Assembly (NCBI GenBank): GCA_964437245.1
Contig: CAYTGJ010000003.1
Coordinates: 21,350-85,349 of the forward strand
Direction of reading: 5' to 3'
DNA length: 64,000 nt
Origin: JANYCO01 sp964437245
GTDB lineage: Bacteria > Bacteroidota > Bacteroidia > Cytophagales > Cytophagaceae
Shown here: positions 18,685-27,680 of the stretch, piece after piece
How the letters are laid out: each line of letters starts with the position of its first letter
Numbering within the stretch: position 1 is the stretch's first letter
Made by a program: the position numbers and the translations under genes
Notes under the pieces: generated by a model
Told to the model about the DNA's origin: nothing
The model's input: the letters and a program-made list of their open reading frames with translations, nothing else
The model's database searches: none

Positions 18685-20647
18685 GATCTAACTGGGGGTT
18701 GGGGATGAAGATAGTAAAGGTGGTGCCTTTCCCTGGCTCACTTTCTACCTGAATTGTCCCGTTTAGTATTTCTATATATTGTTTTACAATAAACAGTCCC
18801 AGGCCGCTTCCCTTGGAGGTTCCGTCTATTTTGATGAACATATCAAAGATCTTTGAAAGCTGTTCTTTCGGAATGCCCCGGCCATTATCGGCAAAAACAA
18901 TTTTGACACCGTTTCCGTTCGTTTCGACCGAAATAGAAAGAAAGGACTGATCGGTATGAGTCTGAAAGGTCAGTGCATTTTCGGTCAGATTCTGGAAGAT
19001 GGAATAAATGAGATATTCATCGGAAGAAAAATCTTCTGACAGGGAAAAAGAGGTCGTCGTTTTGAAGTGTTTGAATTTTTCCTGCAGACGGAAAGTATAG
19101 ACGATTTCGTGAACAATGTTTTCGAAATTGATCGGTGTATAGGTCAGAAGAGTTTGTCTGGACCTTGTCATGTCAAGGAGCGTCTCCAGGATATTATCCA
19201 GTCGCTGAGAGGTTTTGTACGAGTGCTCAAAATATTCCAGCATCCGTTCGTCCCGTGTTTCTTTTGCGCCGAGCATACTCAGGCCTATGAGCGACCGGAG
19301 AGGCCCTTTGATGTCGTGGGAAGCGCGGTATACAAAATTATCGAGCTGTTCGATGCGGTATTGCAACTCCCTGGTACGTTCGTCTACTTTTTGCTCAAGC
19401 TCTTTGTTGAGCTGATCTTTCAACAGTTCTTTTTCGGTCAGTTCCTGGATGATGCGTTGCTGGGCAAGGTTGTTGTCGTTGATCAGGACCCGGACCTTGT
19501 CGGAAAGTGCAAACGTAAGAATCAGCATCTGAAGCACGACCGCAATATGCATGGCATAAAAAGTAAATACACTGCCGGGAATAACATCAATGGATTCCAT
19601 GCTGGTGATCAGCAGACCGATGAACAACATGGTATATCCGAGCAGGTAATACCTGGCCGGAACAAATCCTTTCCGGAAGGAAATAAAGCCTGATAAGTAA
19701 GGAACAAATAAAGTGATAATATCCAGGTAAATGCCGTTTACCAGTTTGTATCCAAAGAGGATCCAGCAGATGAAATAGGAAATCCGGAGGATAATGGTAA
19801 TGTTGATGATCTTATCCAGGAGTGGTATCCGTTTTTCGGTATTGATGAATTTCTTCGCATATAGCAAGGCAAATACCACCATGCAGGTGAGCGAAAAATC
19901 TTCCATGAACAGATTTAAAGAAGGTGCATAGGGCCATATAAACTGATAGCCCATCCCATCCCTGTCGAGAGAGTAAAGCCCGATGCTGATGACGTACAGA
20001 AGATAGTAGAGGTATACCTTGTCCCGTAAGGAGATGTATAGAAACAGGTTATAAACAAACATGGCGAGAATGATGCCATAAAAGATGGTCAGGAAAAAAT
20101 ATTCATGGGTGGCATATTCCACAAAGCGCTGATGTGAGCGAAGCATGGCATACAGGTAGATCGTGTGTTCGGATTTTAACCGGAGATAATAGGTGCTGTA
20201 GCCTGCGGGAACGGCGTGAAGGTCGAATACAAAATTGATGTGCTGGTATTCTCTCTGGCGGAAGGGAAACTTATCTCCCGATTCTTTTTTGGTATAGGTA
20301 TTTCCTTCTGGAAGGTATAGCTGTATAAGATCGGTTTTAATGTCGTAGAACTCAAGCACAGGACTGAAAGGAATATGCTCAGGGTTGTGCAAGGTAAACC
20401 GTATCCAGTAAGCGGATTCTTTCCGGGAAGAATAAGGAGACCTGTTACTGCCGTTTCGGAATTCCTGCTGGACAGAAGGGCTCAGGATCTCTTCCAGCGT
20501 ACGTATACCTGAGTGATCTTCGTATATCGAGATAGTGTTACCGGCAAGGGTATATTCTCCGGAGGCAGGAGAAAGCGATAATGTATCGCCTGCCAGGCAA
20601 TAATTGGATAAAAAAATAAGAAGAAAAGACAGGCCGCAAACTCTCAA
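18671..20647 (-). CDS. 7TMR-DISM sensor histidine kinase
   Basis: A 658-residue membrane kinase: signal sequence (1-20), extracellular 7TMR-DISM type 2 beta domain (about 35-165), seven-helix membrane region (about 180-385), a coiled coil and a HisKA/HATPase kinase core. The phospho-acceptor is His in RASHDIKGPLRSLIG (near 444); NLTENALTF, FADNGRGIP and GSGLGLFIVKQ form the ATP site. The extracellular domain of this class often binds carbohydrate-like ligands. The start codon must be TTG (20647-20645): an in-frame stop lies four codons upstream and the signal peptide begins there. It follows uvrA by 20 bases. Its N-terminal half is paralogous to the receptor at 33100, which has a different output domain. 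No response regulator is adjacent. Confidence 0.9.
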   Translation of the reverse strand: MRVCGLSFLLIFLSNYCLAGDTLSLSPASGEYTLAGNTISIYEDHSGIRTLEEILSPSVQQEFRNGSNRSPYSSRKESAYWIRFTLHNPEHIPFSPVLEFYDIKTDLIQLYLPEGNTYTKKESGDKFPFRQREYQHINFVFDLHAVPAGYSTYYLRLKSEHTIYLYAMLRSHQRFVEYATHEYFFLTIFYGIILAMFVYNLFLYISLRDKVYLYYLLYVISIGLYSLDRDGMGYQFIWPYAPSLNLFMEDFSLTCMVVFALLYAKKFINTEKRIPLLDKIINITIILRISYFICWILFGYKLVNGIYLDIITLFVPYLSGFISFRKGFVPARYYLLGYTMLFIGLLITSMESIDVIPGSVFTFYAMHIAVVLQMLILTFALSDKVRVLINDNNLAQQRIIQELTEKELLKDQLNKELEQKVDERTRELQYRIEQLDNFVYRASHDIKGPLRSLIGLSMLGAKETRDERMLEYFEHSYKTSQRLDNILETLLDMTRSRQTLLTYTPINFENIVHEIVYTFRLQEKFKHFKTTTSFSLSEDFSSDEYLIYSIFQNLTENALTFQTHTDQSFLSISVETNGNGVKIVFADNGRGIPKEQLSKIFDMFIKIDGTSKGSGLGLFIVKQYIEILNGTIQVESEPGKGTTFTIFIPNPQLDHGKQ

Positions 20648-20667
20648 TCTGTAAAATTATCTATAGA

Positions 20668-23529
20668 TCAAGATACGATTTTTTCCTTTAAGAAAGAAGC
20701 AGTATAGTTATTATCTTTCATCTTCACCATCTGTTCGGGAGTTCCTTCAAAAGAAACATACCCTCCCTTGTCGCCTCCTTCCGGTCCCATGTCAATGATC
20801 CAGTCCGCATTTTTGATCATTTCCATATTGTGCTCTATGATGATCACACTGTTACCTTGTTCTACCAAAGCGTTGATGGCAGCCAGTAATTTTTTGATGT
20901 CATGGAAATGCAAGCCGGTAGTAGGTTCATCAAAGATAAACAGGAGCTGTTCTTTAGAAGAAGACGGTGTCTTGTTCAGGAACGATGCAAGCTTTACTCT
21001 CTGTGCTTCGCCTCCGGAGAGCGAACTGGAAGATTGCCCGAGGCGGACATAGCCCAGTCCTACATCGTTCAGTGGTTTTAGCTTTTCTACGATTTTTGGC
21101 TTGTCTTTAAAGAATTCGATACTGTCTTCGATGGTCATATCGAGGATCTCGTTGATGGCTTTCTCCTTGTATTTTACTTCAAGTAATTCTTGTTTGAACC
21201 GTTTTCCCTGACAAGCTTCGCATTTCAGTCGTATATCGGCCATGAACTGCATTTCTACAGTGATCTCACCTTCTCCCTGGCATACCTCACACCGGCCTCC
21301 GTCTACGTTGAACGAAAAATGTCCTGGTTTATACCCCCGGGTTTTGGAAATAGGTTGGTCAGCGTACAGATCCCTTATGACATCATAAGCTTTTACATAG
21401 GTGACCGGGTTAGACCGGGATGATTTTCCGATCGGGTTCTGATCGATGTATTCCACCTGCGTGATCCGTTGGATATTTCCTTCGATGCTGTCAAACCGGC
21501 CGGTAAAATCACCGACCATTCCCAGATGTTTCATCAGTGCAGGAGCGAGGATCTTCTTTACCAGTGTGGATTTACCGGAACCGCTTACTCCGCTCACTAC
21601 TGTCATGACTCCCAGCGGGAATTTCACCTCTACATTTTTAAGGTTGTTTTCGCGGCAACCTTTTACTTCTATATACTCCGCCCAGTTCCGGCGTACTTTC
21701 GGAATGGCGATCGTGTCAATATTATTGAGATAGCGGTACGTGTGAGATTGAAGTATCTTCGAATCCGGCGGTAAGGATTTTTGGGCAGTGATTTCTGCAG
21801 CGTTCAACTGGAAGATCAGTTCTCCTCCGTGGCTTCCTGCATCCGGTCCTATGTCGATGACCTGGTCGGCGGCGCGCATCACTTCTTCTTCATGCTCTAC
21901 CACTACTACCGTATTGCCCATGTCGCGGAGCATCAGCAGGACATCAATTAGTTTCTGGGTATCTCTGGGATGTAACCCTATACTTGGTTCATCCAGAATG
22001 TACATGGAGCCTACCAGGGCACTTCCGAGAGAAGTGGCCAGCTTGATTCTTTGGTATTCTCCTCCGGAAAGCGTGGAGGTAAGACGGTTCAGGGTGAGGT
22101 ATCCTAACCCTACTTTATCCATATAACTAAGCCTGTTGGTGATCTCTGTGAGAATTCGCTGGGCTATTTTACGTTCATAGTCATTCAGGTCCAGAGAATT
22201 GAAAAAAACAAGTGCATCGCTGATCGGTGTCAGCACCAGGTCGGTGATGGAACGGTCATTGATTTTAACATAGGACGCATCTTTGCGAAGTCTTGAGCCA
22301 CGGCAATCCGGGCAGGAAGTACGGCCACGGTACCGGGAAAGCATCACACGGTACTGGATCTTATGGGATTGTGTTTCGAGGTATTTGAAAAAGCTGTCAA
22401 GCCCTTCAAAATATTTGTTTCCTGTCCAGAGCAGTTCTTTTTCTGCCTGTGTGAGTTCTTGGTAGGAGCGGTGAATGGGGAAGTCAAATTTGATCCCGTT
22501 TTTTATAAGAGGTTTGGCCCATTCCTGCATTTTTTCTCCTCTCCAGGGAGCGATGGCTCCTTCAAAAACAGAAAGGTTTTTGTTCGGGATGACCAGGTCT
22601 TCGTCAATGCCTAGTACAGAACCGAAGCCTTCGCAGCGTTTACAGGCTCCATAAGGATTATTGAAACTGAAAAAGTTAGCAGACGGTTCTTCAAATACGA
22701 TCCCGTCCAGCTCAAAACGATCGGAGAAAGATTTTTTATTTTTTCCGACTACTTCGATGATACATTCACCTTCTCCCTCAAAAAAAGCGGTCTGTACCGA
22801 ATCCGAGAGACGGAACCGCGCTTCCTCCTCTTGTTTGTTCAGCACATTCCGGTCGATGAGGATGTAAATGTCTTTCAGTTTTTTTAGCTCTGCGGGTTTT
22901 TCCAGTATTTCTTCAATGAACAAAGTGGTGTCGTTGGCAATGATCCTGGTAAACCCTTTTTGCAAAAGCACTTTTAACTCTTCATCTTTTTTTCTGTTTT
23001 CCTTTGTCTTCAGAGGAGTGGATATCAGGATCCGGTCTCCTTCTTCGAAAGTATAGAGATAGTTTACCACGTCTGTGACAGTATCTTTCTTTACTTTCCT
23101 TCCTGAGACAGGAGAATAGGTGTGGCCGATACGGGCAAAGAGAAGTTTCAGGTAATCGTATATCTCAGTAGTGGTCCCTACGGTAGAACGTGGATTTTTA
23201 GAAGTAACTTTTTGTTCGATGGCAATGGCGGGGGAAACACCTTTTATATAATCCACTTCCGGCTTTTGCATCCGGCCAAGAAATTGCCTTGCATATGAAC
23301 TGAGACTTTCTACGTACATGCGTTGTCCTTCGGCAAAAAGTGTATCAAAGGCCAGCGATGATTTTCCGGAGCCGGAAAGTCCTGTAATGACGACCAGTTT
23401 GTTTCGGGGGATGGCAACATTAAGATTTTTTAGATTGTTGACCCTTGCCCCTTTAATGACGATGTATTGTTTCGGATCTAGTTCATCGATCGCCTGCTTT
23501 TTTTCTACTTGTTCCTGAATCAACGACAT
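20668..23529 (-). CDS. uvrA: UvrABC system protein A
   Basis: A 953-residue damage-recognition ATPase of nucleotide excision repair. It has two ABC ATPase modules: Walker A GLSGSGKSSLAFDT and GVSGSGKSTLVKK, signature LSGGEYQRIKLATSLGS and LSGGEAQRVKLASFL, and Walker B segments ending in DEPSIGL and DEPTTGL. Zinc-binding Cys pairs are visible in GACKRCEGFG and CEVCQGEGE/CEACQGKR. It is full length and intact. It heads a minus-strand gene run with the 7TMR-DISM kinase, thioesterase and helicase-nuclease; the last also acts on DNA. Confidence 0.97.
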   Translation of the reverse strand: MSLIQEQVEKKQAIDELDPKQYIVIKGARVNNLKNLNVAIPRNKLVVITGLSGSGKSSLAFDTLFAEGQRMYVESLSSYARQFLGRMQKPEVDYIKGVSPAIAIEQKVTSKNPRSTVGTTTEIYDYLKLLFARIGHTYSPVSGRKVKKDTVTDVVNYLYTFEEGDRILISTPLKTKENRKKDEELKVLLQKGFTRIIANDTTLFIEEILEKPAELKKLKDIYILIDRNVLNKQEEEARFRLSDSVQTAFFEGEGECIIEVVGKNKKSFSDRFELDGIVFEEPSANFFSFNNPYGACKRCEGFGSVLGIDEDLVIPNKNLSVFEGAIAPWRGEKMQEWAKPLIKNGIKFDFPIHRSYQELTQAEKELLWTGNKYFEGLDSFFKYLETQSHKIQYRVMLSRYRGRTSCPDCRGSRLRKDASYVKINDRSITDLVLTPISDALVFFNSLDLNDYERKIAQRILTEITNRLSYMDKVGLGYLTLNRLTSTLSGGEYQRIKLATSLGSALVGSMYILDEPSIGLHPRDTQKLIDVLLMLRDMGNTVVVVEHEEEVMRAADQVIDIGPDAGSHGGELIFQLNAAEITAQKSLPPDSKILQSHTYRYLNNIDTIAIPKVRRNWAEYIEVKGCRENNLKNVEVKFPLGVMTVVSGVSGSGKSTLVKKILAPALMKHLGMVGDFTGRFDSIEGNIQRITQVEYIDQNPIGKSSRSNPVTYVKAYDVIRDLYADQPISKTRGYKPGHFSFNVDGGRCEVCQGEGEITVEMQFMADIRLKCEACQGKRFKQELLEVKYKEKAINEILDMTIEDSIEFFKDKPKIVEKLKPLNDVGLGYVRLGQSSSSLSGGEAQRVKLASFLNKTPSSSKEQLLFIFDEPTTGLHFHDIKKLLAAINALVEQGNSVIIIEHNMEMIKNADWIIDMGPEGGDKGGYVSFEGTPEQMVKMKDNNYTASFLKEKIVS

Positions 23530-23678
23530 ACTGACTGAAAATTATTATAAAGAGTAAAGTTACATAAAATTAATAGCTGCTCCAGAAGTTTTTAAAACTT
23601 TGCCGAAGCGAATTATAACATAGCAGAAAGCATTATGGTTCTGCGGGAAGTTACAGAGTAGTAAAGTTATTTAAAATG

Positions 23679-23796
23679 AGGATCTCCGGATACACGATTC
23701 AAGATAGCTACAGGAGTTTATGAAATTGTGACAGAATTATTGGTATTGCTCCTCAAAAACATATTCTCTGCAATCTGGTATCTTGTATCTTGAAAT
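23679..23796. repeat. Dispersed intergenic repeat, copy B
   Basis: Shares with copy A an 11-mer (23695-23705) and an 18-mer (23712-23729) at the same spacing, followed by a diverged middle and a related right end rich in TATCTTG units (23763-23796). It carries about 19 extra bases in the middle relative to copy A. It ends 26 bases before a scaffold gap, as expected if the repeat family broke the assembly. Confidence 0.7.
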
Positions 23797-23822
23797 TGAT
23801 CCGCGACATTTTAAAGTTGTTT

Positions 23823-23832
23823 NNNNNNNNNN
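23823..23832. other. Scaffold gap (10 N), intergenic
   Basis: A run of exactly ten Ns, the same length as the other two gaps, so it is a placeholder and not a measured length. True sequence here is unknown. Confidence 0.99.
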
Positions 23833-23959
23833 CGAGGGTTACCTTTCCAAGGAAATAAACATTAATCTTTGAAACCCTCCATGCCGTATTGTAGTATAAT
23901 ATATTACATAAAGTGTGGTACAAAATACATATTTTATTGTGAAATATATATTTTGGTAG

Positions 23960-23967
23960 TATATTTG
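23960..23967 (+). promoter_or_regulatory. Candidate Bacteroidota -7 box for sigma factor gene
   Basis: TATATTTG fits the TAnnTTTG -7 element of the Bacteroidota primary sigma factor. It lies 77 bases before the ATG at 24044. A clear TTTG -33 box at the right distance is not visible; the sequence there is ATTG-like. Confidence 0.4.
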
Positions 23968-24043
23968 ATGTATTCACGTAACACTAAAAAAGCGATAATT
24001 GCCTATGAGATAAAACTCTACGTTAACCAAAACTAGAGAATTT

Positions 24044-24643
24044 ATGATGATTAACAAGATGAGCGATGCTGAACTGGTGTCGCTATACGTTAAAGGCAAT
24101 GAGAATGCTTTCGCAGTTCTCCTTAAAAGGCACAAATCCAAAGTTTTAACTACTATTTTCCTGATCGTGAAAGACCGTGATCATGCGGAAGATCTTTTGC
24201 AGGACACCTTTTTTAAGGTTATCCGCAAGCTGAAGGCAGGAGAATACAATAATGAGGGAAAATTCGTGCAGTGGGTATGCAGAATTGCCCGGAATATGGC
24301 GATCGACAGTTTCCGGAAGGATAAACGGTATCCACACAGTGATATTGAGGAAGTTCCGGCGGTTTATAACTCTGTAAATTTTTCAGAAGAATCTATTGAA
24401 TCGCTTAAAATAAAAGGCGATACTCATGCGTTATTAAAGAGAACGATTCAGGCACTTCCTGAAGTTCAGCGAGAAGTGGTCCTTATGAGGCATTATGCGG
24501 ATATGAGTTTCCAGGAAATTGCTGAAGAGACGGGAGTAAGCATAAACACTGCCCTTGGCAGAATGCGTTATGCCCTGATCAACCTCAGGAAACAACTGCA
24601 AAAAGAGTCAATAGCCTATGATAAAAACTACTACCGAGAATGA
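24044..24643 (+). CDS. RNA polymerase sigma-70 factor, ECF-like
   Basis: A 199-residue sigma factor with region 2 (HAEDLLQDTFFKVIRKL, then FVQWVCRIARNMAIDSFRKD) and region 4 (ALPEVQREVVLMRHYADMSF, then GVSINTALGRMRYALINLRK). Regions 1.1 and 3 are absent, as in ECF factors. Two start choices exist, MM at 24044 or the Met five codons on; the first is used. The stop region overlaps the next small gene by 26 bases. No classical anti-sigma gene with a membrane helix is adjacent, so control is probably not by a transmembrane anti-sigma factor. Confidence 0.92.
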   Translation: MMINKMSDAELVSLYVKGNENAFAVLLKRHKSKVLTTIFLIVKDRDHAEDLLQDTFFKVIRKLKAGEYNNEGKFVQWVCRIARNMAIDSFRKDKRYPHSDIEEVPAVYNSVNFSEESIESLKIKGDTHALLKRTIQALPEVQREVVLMRHYADMSFQEIAEETGVSINTALGRMRYALINLRKQLQKESIAYDKNYYRE

Positions 24644-24848
24644 AATCATCCTTAATGTTTACAAAGAGACAAGTGAAAGTTCACAGGAGGATTTCCAGAT
24701 AGAATGTATCCTGAATTCGCTGCTTTCAGAAGAAAGGGACGAATTCGAAGATATCAAACAGTCGCTGGATGCTTTAGCGTTTCAGCCAAGACCAAAAACA
24801 ACCGACGCTATCCTGAATTATTCAGCGTCGTTTATGTCCCGCTATTAG
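24618..24848 (+). CDS. Small acidic protein overlapping the sigma factor gene
   Basis: A 76-residue soluble protein with many Glu/Asp residues and a C-terminal ILNYSASFMSRY. It starts inside the last 26 bases of the sigma gene in another frame, which implies translational coupling, and it is followed by a strong terminator, so the two form a bicistronic unit. I recognise no domain. By position it could modulate the sigma factor, but it lacks the zinc motif and membrane helix of known anti-sigma factors. That role is inference only. Confidence 0.65.
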   Translation: MIKTTTENEIILNVYKETSESSQEDFQIECILNSLLSEERDEFEDIKQSLDALAFQPRPKTTDAILNYSASFMSRY

Positions 24849-24867
24849 GGTTGATTAATTAATTTAA

Positions 24868-24914
24868 GTCCGTCCATGAATATTTCTAGTTGTATTCGTG
24901 GCCGGATTTTTTTT
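24868..24914 (+). terminator. Intrinsic terminator after sigma factor operon
   Basis: An imperfect stem pairs TCCG-TCCATGAATA (24869-24882) with TATTCGTGG-CCGGA (24893-24906) and is followed directly by eight Ts. It lies 20 bases past the small-protein stop. Confidence 0.85.
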
Positions 24915-25068
24915 GTAGATTTTTCGGGGTTGGTGTTAAGATTTATTGACTCTCATTGTCTTTCTGGTCGGGGGACCAGCCAGGAAACCGAGTCGTGTTA
25001 GCATTAATCCGGGATATTCTGTTTTTGTTTTCATTTTCATCCGCTGAGTTTTGCCGGCCAGGGGAGTT

Positions 25069-25103
25069 TTTGTAGTCTGTAATCGTTTTCTTATGTATTT
25101 TTG
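25069..25103 (+). promoter_or_regulatory. Candidate promoter for nth
   Basis: TTTG at 25069-25072 and TATTTTTG at 25096-25103 match the Bacteroidota -33/-7 pair with 23 bases between. The ATG follows 20 bases later. Confidence 0.5.
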
Positions 25104-25123
25104 GGTTTCCGAACAGGAACCTT

Positions 25124-25780
25124 ATGCAGAAAAAAGAACGTTTTGAACGGTTTATTAATTATTTCAAGGAGCATGCTCCGGATGCCCAGACCGAGCTACA
25201 TTATTCCAATCCCTATGAATTGCTGGTGGCGGTGATCCTGAGTGCCCAATGTACTGATAAAAGGGTGAACCTTACCACACCTGCCTTATTTCAGCGTTTC
25301 CCTACTCCTTATGATCTTGCCCAGGCATCTGTAGAAGAAGTCTTTGACTATATCAGGAGTATTTCCTTCCCTAATAATAAGGCCAAACACCTGGTCGGGA
25401 TGGCCAATATTCTGATCAACGAATTTAAAGGAGAAGTCCCCGGCGATGTAGAGGACCTTCAGAAAATGCCCGGAGTAGGAAGAAAAACTGCCAATGTGAT
25501 CAGCTCGGTTATTTTTAACCAGCCGGCGATGGCAGTCGATACACACGTGTTCAGGGTATCGAAAAGACTTGGGTTGGTCACTCAAACGGCCAATACTCCG
25601 CTGGCAGTAGAAAAACAACTGATGAAATACATTCCCAGTGAGTACGTTCATGTGGCGCACCATTGGCTCATCCTCCACGGACGTTATATTTGTGTGGCCC
25701 GCAATCCTAAATGCCATGAATGCCCCTTGACTGAGATTTGCTGGCATTATGGAAAAATTCATCCTGTGAAAAGCGCCTGA
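25124..25780 (+). CDS. nth: Endonuclease III
   Basis: A 218-residue DNA glycosylase/AP lyase for oxidised pyrimidines in base excision repair. The helix-hairpin-helix LQKMPGVGRKTANVI contains the catalytic Lys, and AVDTHVFRVSKRLG holds the catalytic Asp. The C-terminal Fe-S ligands are present as C-x6-C-x2-C-x5-C (CVARNPKCHECPLTEIC). It lies between the sigma-factor terminator and the secreted-protein gene and seems to be transcribed from its own promoter. Confidence 0.96.
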   Translation: MQKKERFERFINYFKEHAPDAQTELHYSNPYELLVAVILSAQCTDKRVNLTTPALFQRFPTPYDLAQASVEEVFDYIRSISFPNNKAKHLVGMANILINEFKGEVPGDVEDLQKMPGVGRKTANVISSVIFNQPAMAVDTHVFRVSKRLGLVTQTANTPLAVEKQLMKYIPSEYVHVAHHWLILHGRYICVARNPKCHECPLTEICWHYGKIHPVKSA

Positions 25781-25799
25781 TCGGAAAATGTTCATTAGT

Positions 25800-25828
25800 T
25801 TTGCAACTCCAGCATTATTTTATCTTTT
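25800..25828 (+). promoter_or_regulatory. Candidate promoter for ELWxxDGT protein
   Basis: TTTG at 25800-25803, 17 bases, then TATCTTTT at 25821-25828, one mismatch from TAnnTTTG. The ATG at 25853 follows 24 bases later. Confidence 0.4.
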
Positions 25829-25852
25829 AACCTAAAATTGAATAACTTATTT

Positions 25853-27502
25853 ATGAAAGTTTTTTTTACGATCGTACTGGCAATGATGGCTGGTATTTCT
25901 TCTTATGCCCAATTCGACCTGGTCAGAGATTTTAACGGGAGTTCAGCCAGTACTTTTAAGCAGTTGTCTTATGACGGTTTTTTAGCCAAACTGGGGACAA
26001 AAGTACTGGTACGGTACGACACCACGGAAAATCTGCCGGTGGGTGAAGGCGCAACGATGCTTGTGGTGATTGATGCCAACGGGAATGCTGACCAGATTAT
26101 GCAGGTGCCTCTTCGGGACGATGACTATGGACCTACTTTTTATGATTTCCGGGAATTGTCTGATGGAAGACTGGTCTTTATTGTCAATTCGGACGATACG
26201 GAATATAAGATCATCGTGACGGATGGTACGTTGTCCGGAACTGAGGAATTATATGTTTCGTCTACCAGGGTAATAGGATTAGAGGTGATCTCCAGTGGTT
26301 TGTTCTTTACGCATGCGCACCCAGGTGGCAACATGTACGAACTTGCCAAGATAGACCTGGCGACGGGTACCGTCTCGTATGTGTTAAACTTTGGCTTAAA
26401 GTACAGTATTTCTGATATCAGCAAAACAGATGACAATACGCTAATTTTCTATGCCACCGGTTCAGGGGATGAGTTAAAATTGTACCGTTCGGACGGGACT
26501 ACTGCCGGAACAACAGAGATCGCTGATCTTTACGATGGAAGCGGTGTTTCCCAGCAAACGGTCATGACGCAGGTGGGGAATAAAGTCTATTTCTTTTACA
26601 CGGAATCAGGAACGGACTGCTGTAATTATTTATGGGTGACCGATGGCACTTCGTCAGGGACGACTAAAGTAAAAGAGTTTAATATGGTTTCGTTTATAGA
26701 CTATGAGCGTAGCAGAAGTGCTGTCGCCTGGAATAATAAGTTTTATTTTATGGGGGTAGAGGACGAAGGAAATTCTAATAACGACCGGGTACTATGGGTC
26801 AGCGATGGTACGGAAGCTGGTACTATTGCGTTGCACTCACCGGAGGATTTCAGACGACCTCACTCCTTTACCCTGTTCAATAATAAGATGTATTTTGTGG
26901 CGTATGATTTGAATACTTATAACAACCGGTTGTATGTCACCGATGGTACGCCGACAGGTACAGAGGTGGTAGTGGTAAAGTATGGTTCTTATTCAATCTA
27001 TGCCTATGACATAGCGGCCAGTTCCAGCTATTTATATATGGCCGCATATTGTACCGGGCAGGGAGAAGAGCTTTTCCGTTATGACGGAACTGAACTGGAA
27101 TGTGTCATGGCAGAGGCATTTCCTGGCAATGAGGATGCTTCCCCGAATGAGTTGATTGTGAATGGAGATGATTTGTATTTTATCGCAGACATGGAAGAAA
27201 CCGGCCGGGAGGTATATACCGCTACTTTTGTGACTGAAGAGGAGCCGGAGCCGGTGACCGGTGTCCTTGAAGCTGCGGGGATGAAGGTAGCCATTTTCCC
27301 TAATCCGGCTACCACCATGCTGGAAGTGCAAACAGAAAAATCAATAGGGCAAATGGTATTGCTGAACGGTCAGGGAAAAGAATTGGCGAGTACCAGTCAG
27401 ACTACGATGCATATTCAGGATTTTCCGGCAGGAGTATATTGTCTGAAAGTGGTCTTTGAAGATCAGACGACTACCGTAAGCCGGGTAATGATCTCAAAAT
27501 AA
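25853..27502 (+). CDS. Secreted ELWxxDGT-repeat protein with T9SS sorting domain
   Basis: A 549-residue exported protein. A signal peptide (MKVFFTIVLAMMAGISSYA) leads into a beta-propeller-like region with several LWVxDGT-type repeats (LYRSDGTTAGTTEI, LWVTDGTSSGTTKV, LWVSDGTEAGTIAL, LYVTDGTPTGTEVV). The C terminus is a type A T9SS sorting domain beginning VAIFPNPATTMLEV and ending SRVMISK. It should be secreted across the outer membrane and attached to the surface or released. The ATG at 25853 is preferred over an in-frame TTG five codons upstream because the signal peptide starts there. Function is unknown; the repeats are common in large Bacteroidota surface proteins. Confidence 0.88.
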   Translation: MKVFFTIVLAMMAGISSYAQFDLVRDFNGSSASTFKQLSYDGFLAKLGTKVLVRYDTTENLPVGEGATMLVVIDANGNADQIMQVPLRDDDYGPTFYDFRELSDGRLVFIVNSDDTEYKIIVTDGTLSGTEELYVSSTRVIGLEVISSGLFFTHAHPGGNMYELAKIDLATGTVSYVLNFGLKYSISDISKTDDNTLIFYATGSGDELKLYRSDGTTAGTTEIADLYDGSGVSQQTVMTQVGNKVYFFYTESGTDCCNYLWVTDGTSSGTTKVKEFNMVSFIDYERSRSAVAWNNKFYFMGVEDEGNSNNDRVLWVSDGTEAGTIALHSPEDFRRPHSFTLFNNKMYFVAYDLNTYNNRLYVTDGTPTGTEVVVVKYGSYSIYAYDIAASSSYLYMAAYCTGQGEELFRYDGTELECVMAEAFPGNEDASPNELIVNGDDLYFIADMEETGREVYTATFVTEEEPEPVTGVLEAAGMKVAIFPNPATTMLEVQTEKSIGQMVLLNGQGKELASTSQTTMHIQDFPAGVYCLKVVFEDQTTTVSRVMISK

Positions 27503-27535
27503 TGACAGGGTAGTTTGCCTGCTTTGTGTAATACG

Positions 27536-27588
27536 GAGGGAGTACTCGACAGAACGATTTCTGTGGAATACTCCCTCTCTTGTTTTCT
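27536..27588 (+). terminator. Intrinsic terminator after ELWxxDGT protein gene
   Basis: Outer stem GAGGGAGTA (27536-27544) with TACTCCCTC (27569-27577) and inner stem ACAGAA (27549-27554) with TTCTGT (27559-27564), followed by T-rich sequence. Confidence 0.75.
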
Positions 27589-27680
27589 TCGTTTTGTGTT
27601 CTGTATTTTTATCTTCTTTTAACTATTTCCCTGCTACCGGTCGTTCAGAAGTTCGGTTAAAAAATACTATCTTTATCCCC

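Larger units (their letters stand above)
23530..24043. other. Divergent intergenic region uvrA / sigma factor, with scaffold gap
   Basis: These 514 bases contain no convincing gene. They hold repeat copy B (23679-23796), a ten-N gap (23823-23832) 26 bases beyond it, and AT-rich sequence with a -7-like box before the sigma factor gene. A possible hairpin pairs GAGGGTT at 23834-23840 with AACCCTC about 30 bases later. Confidence 0.7.
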
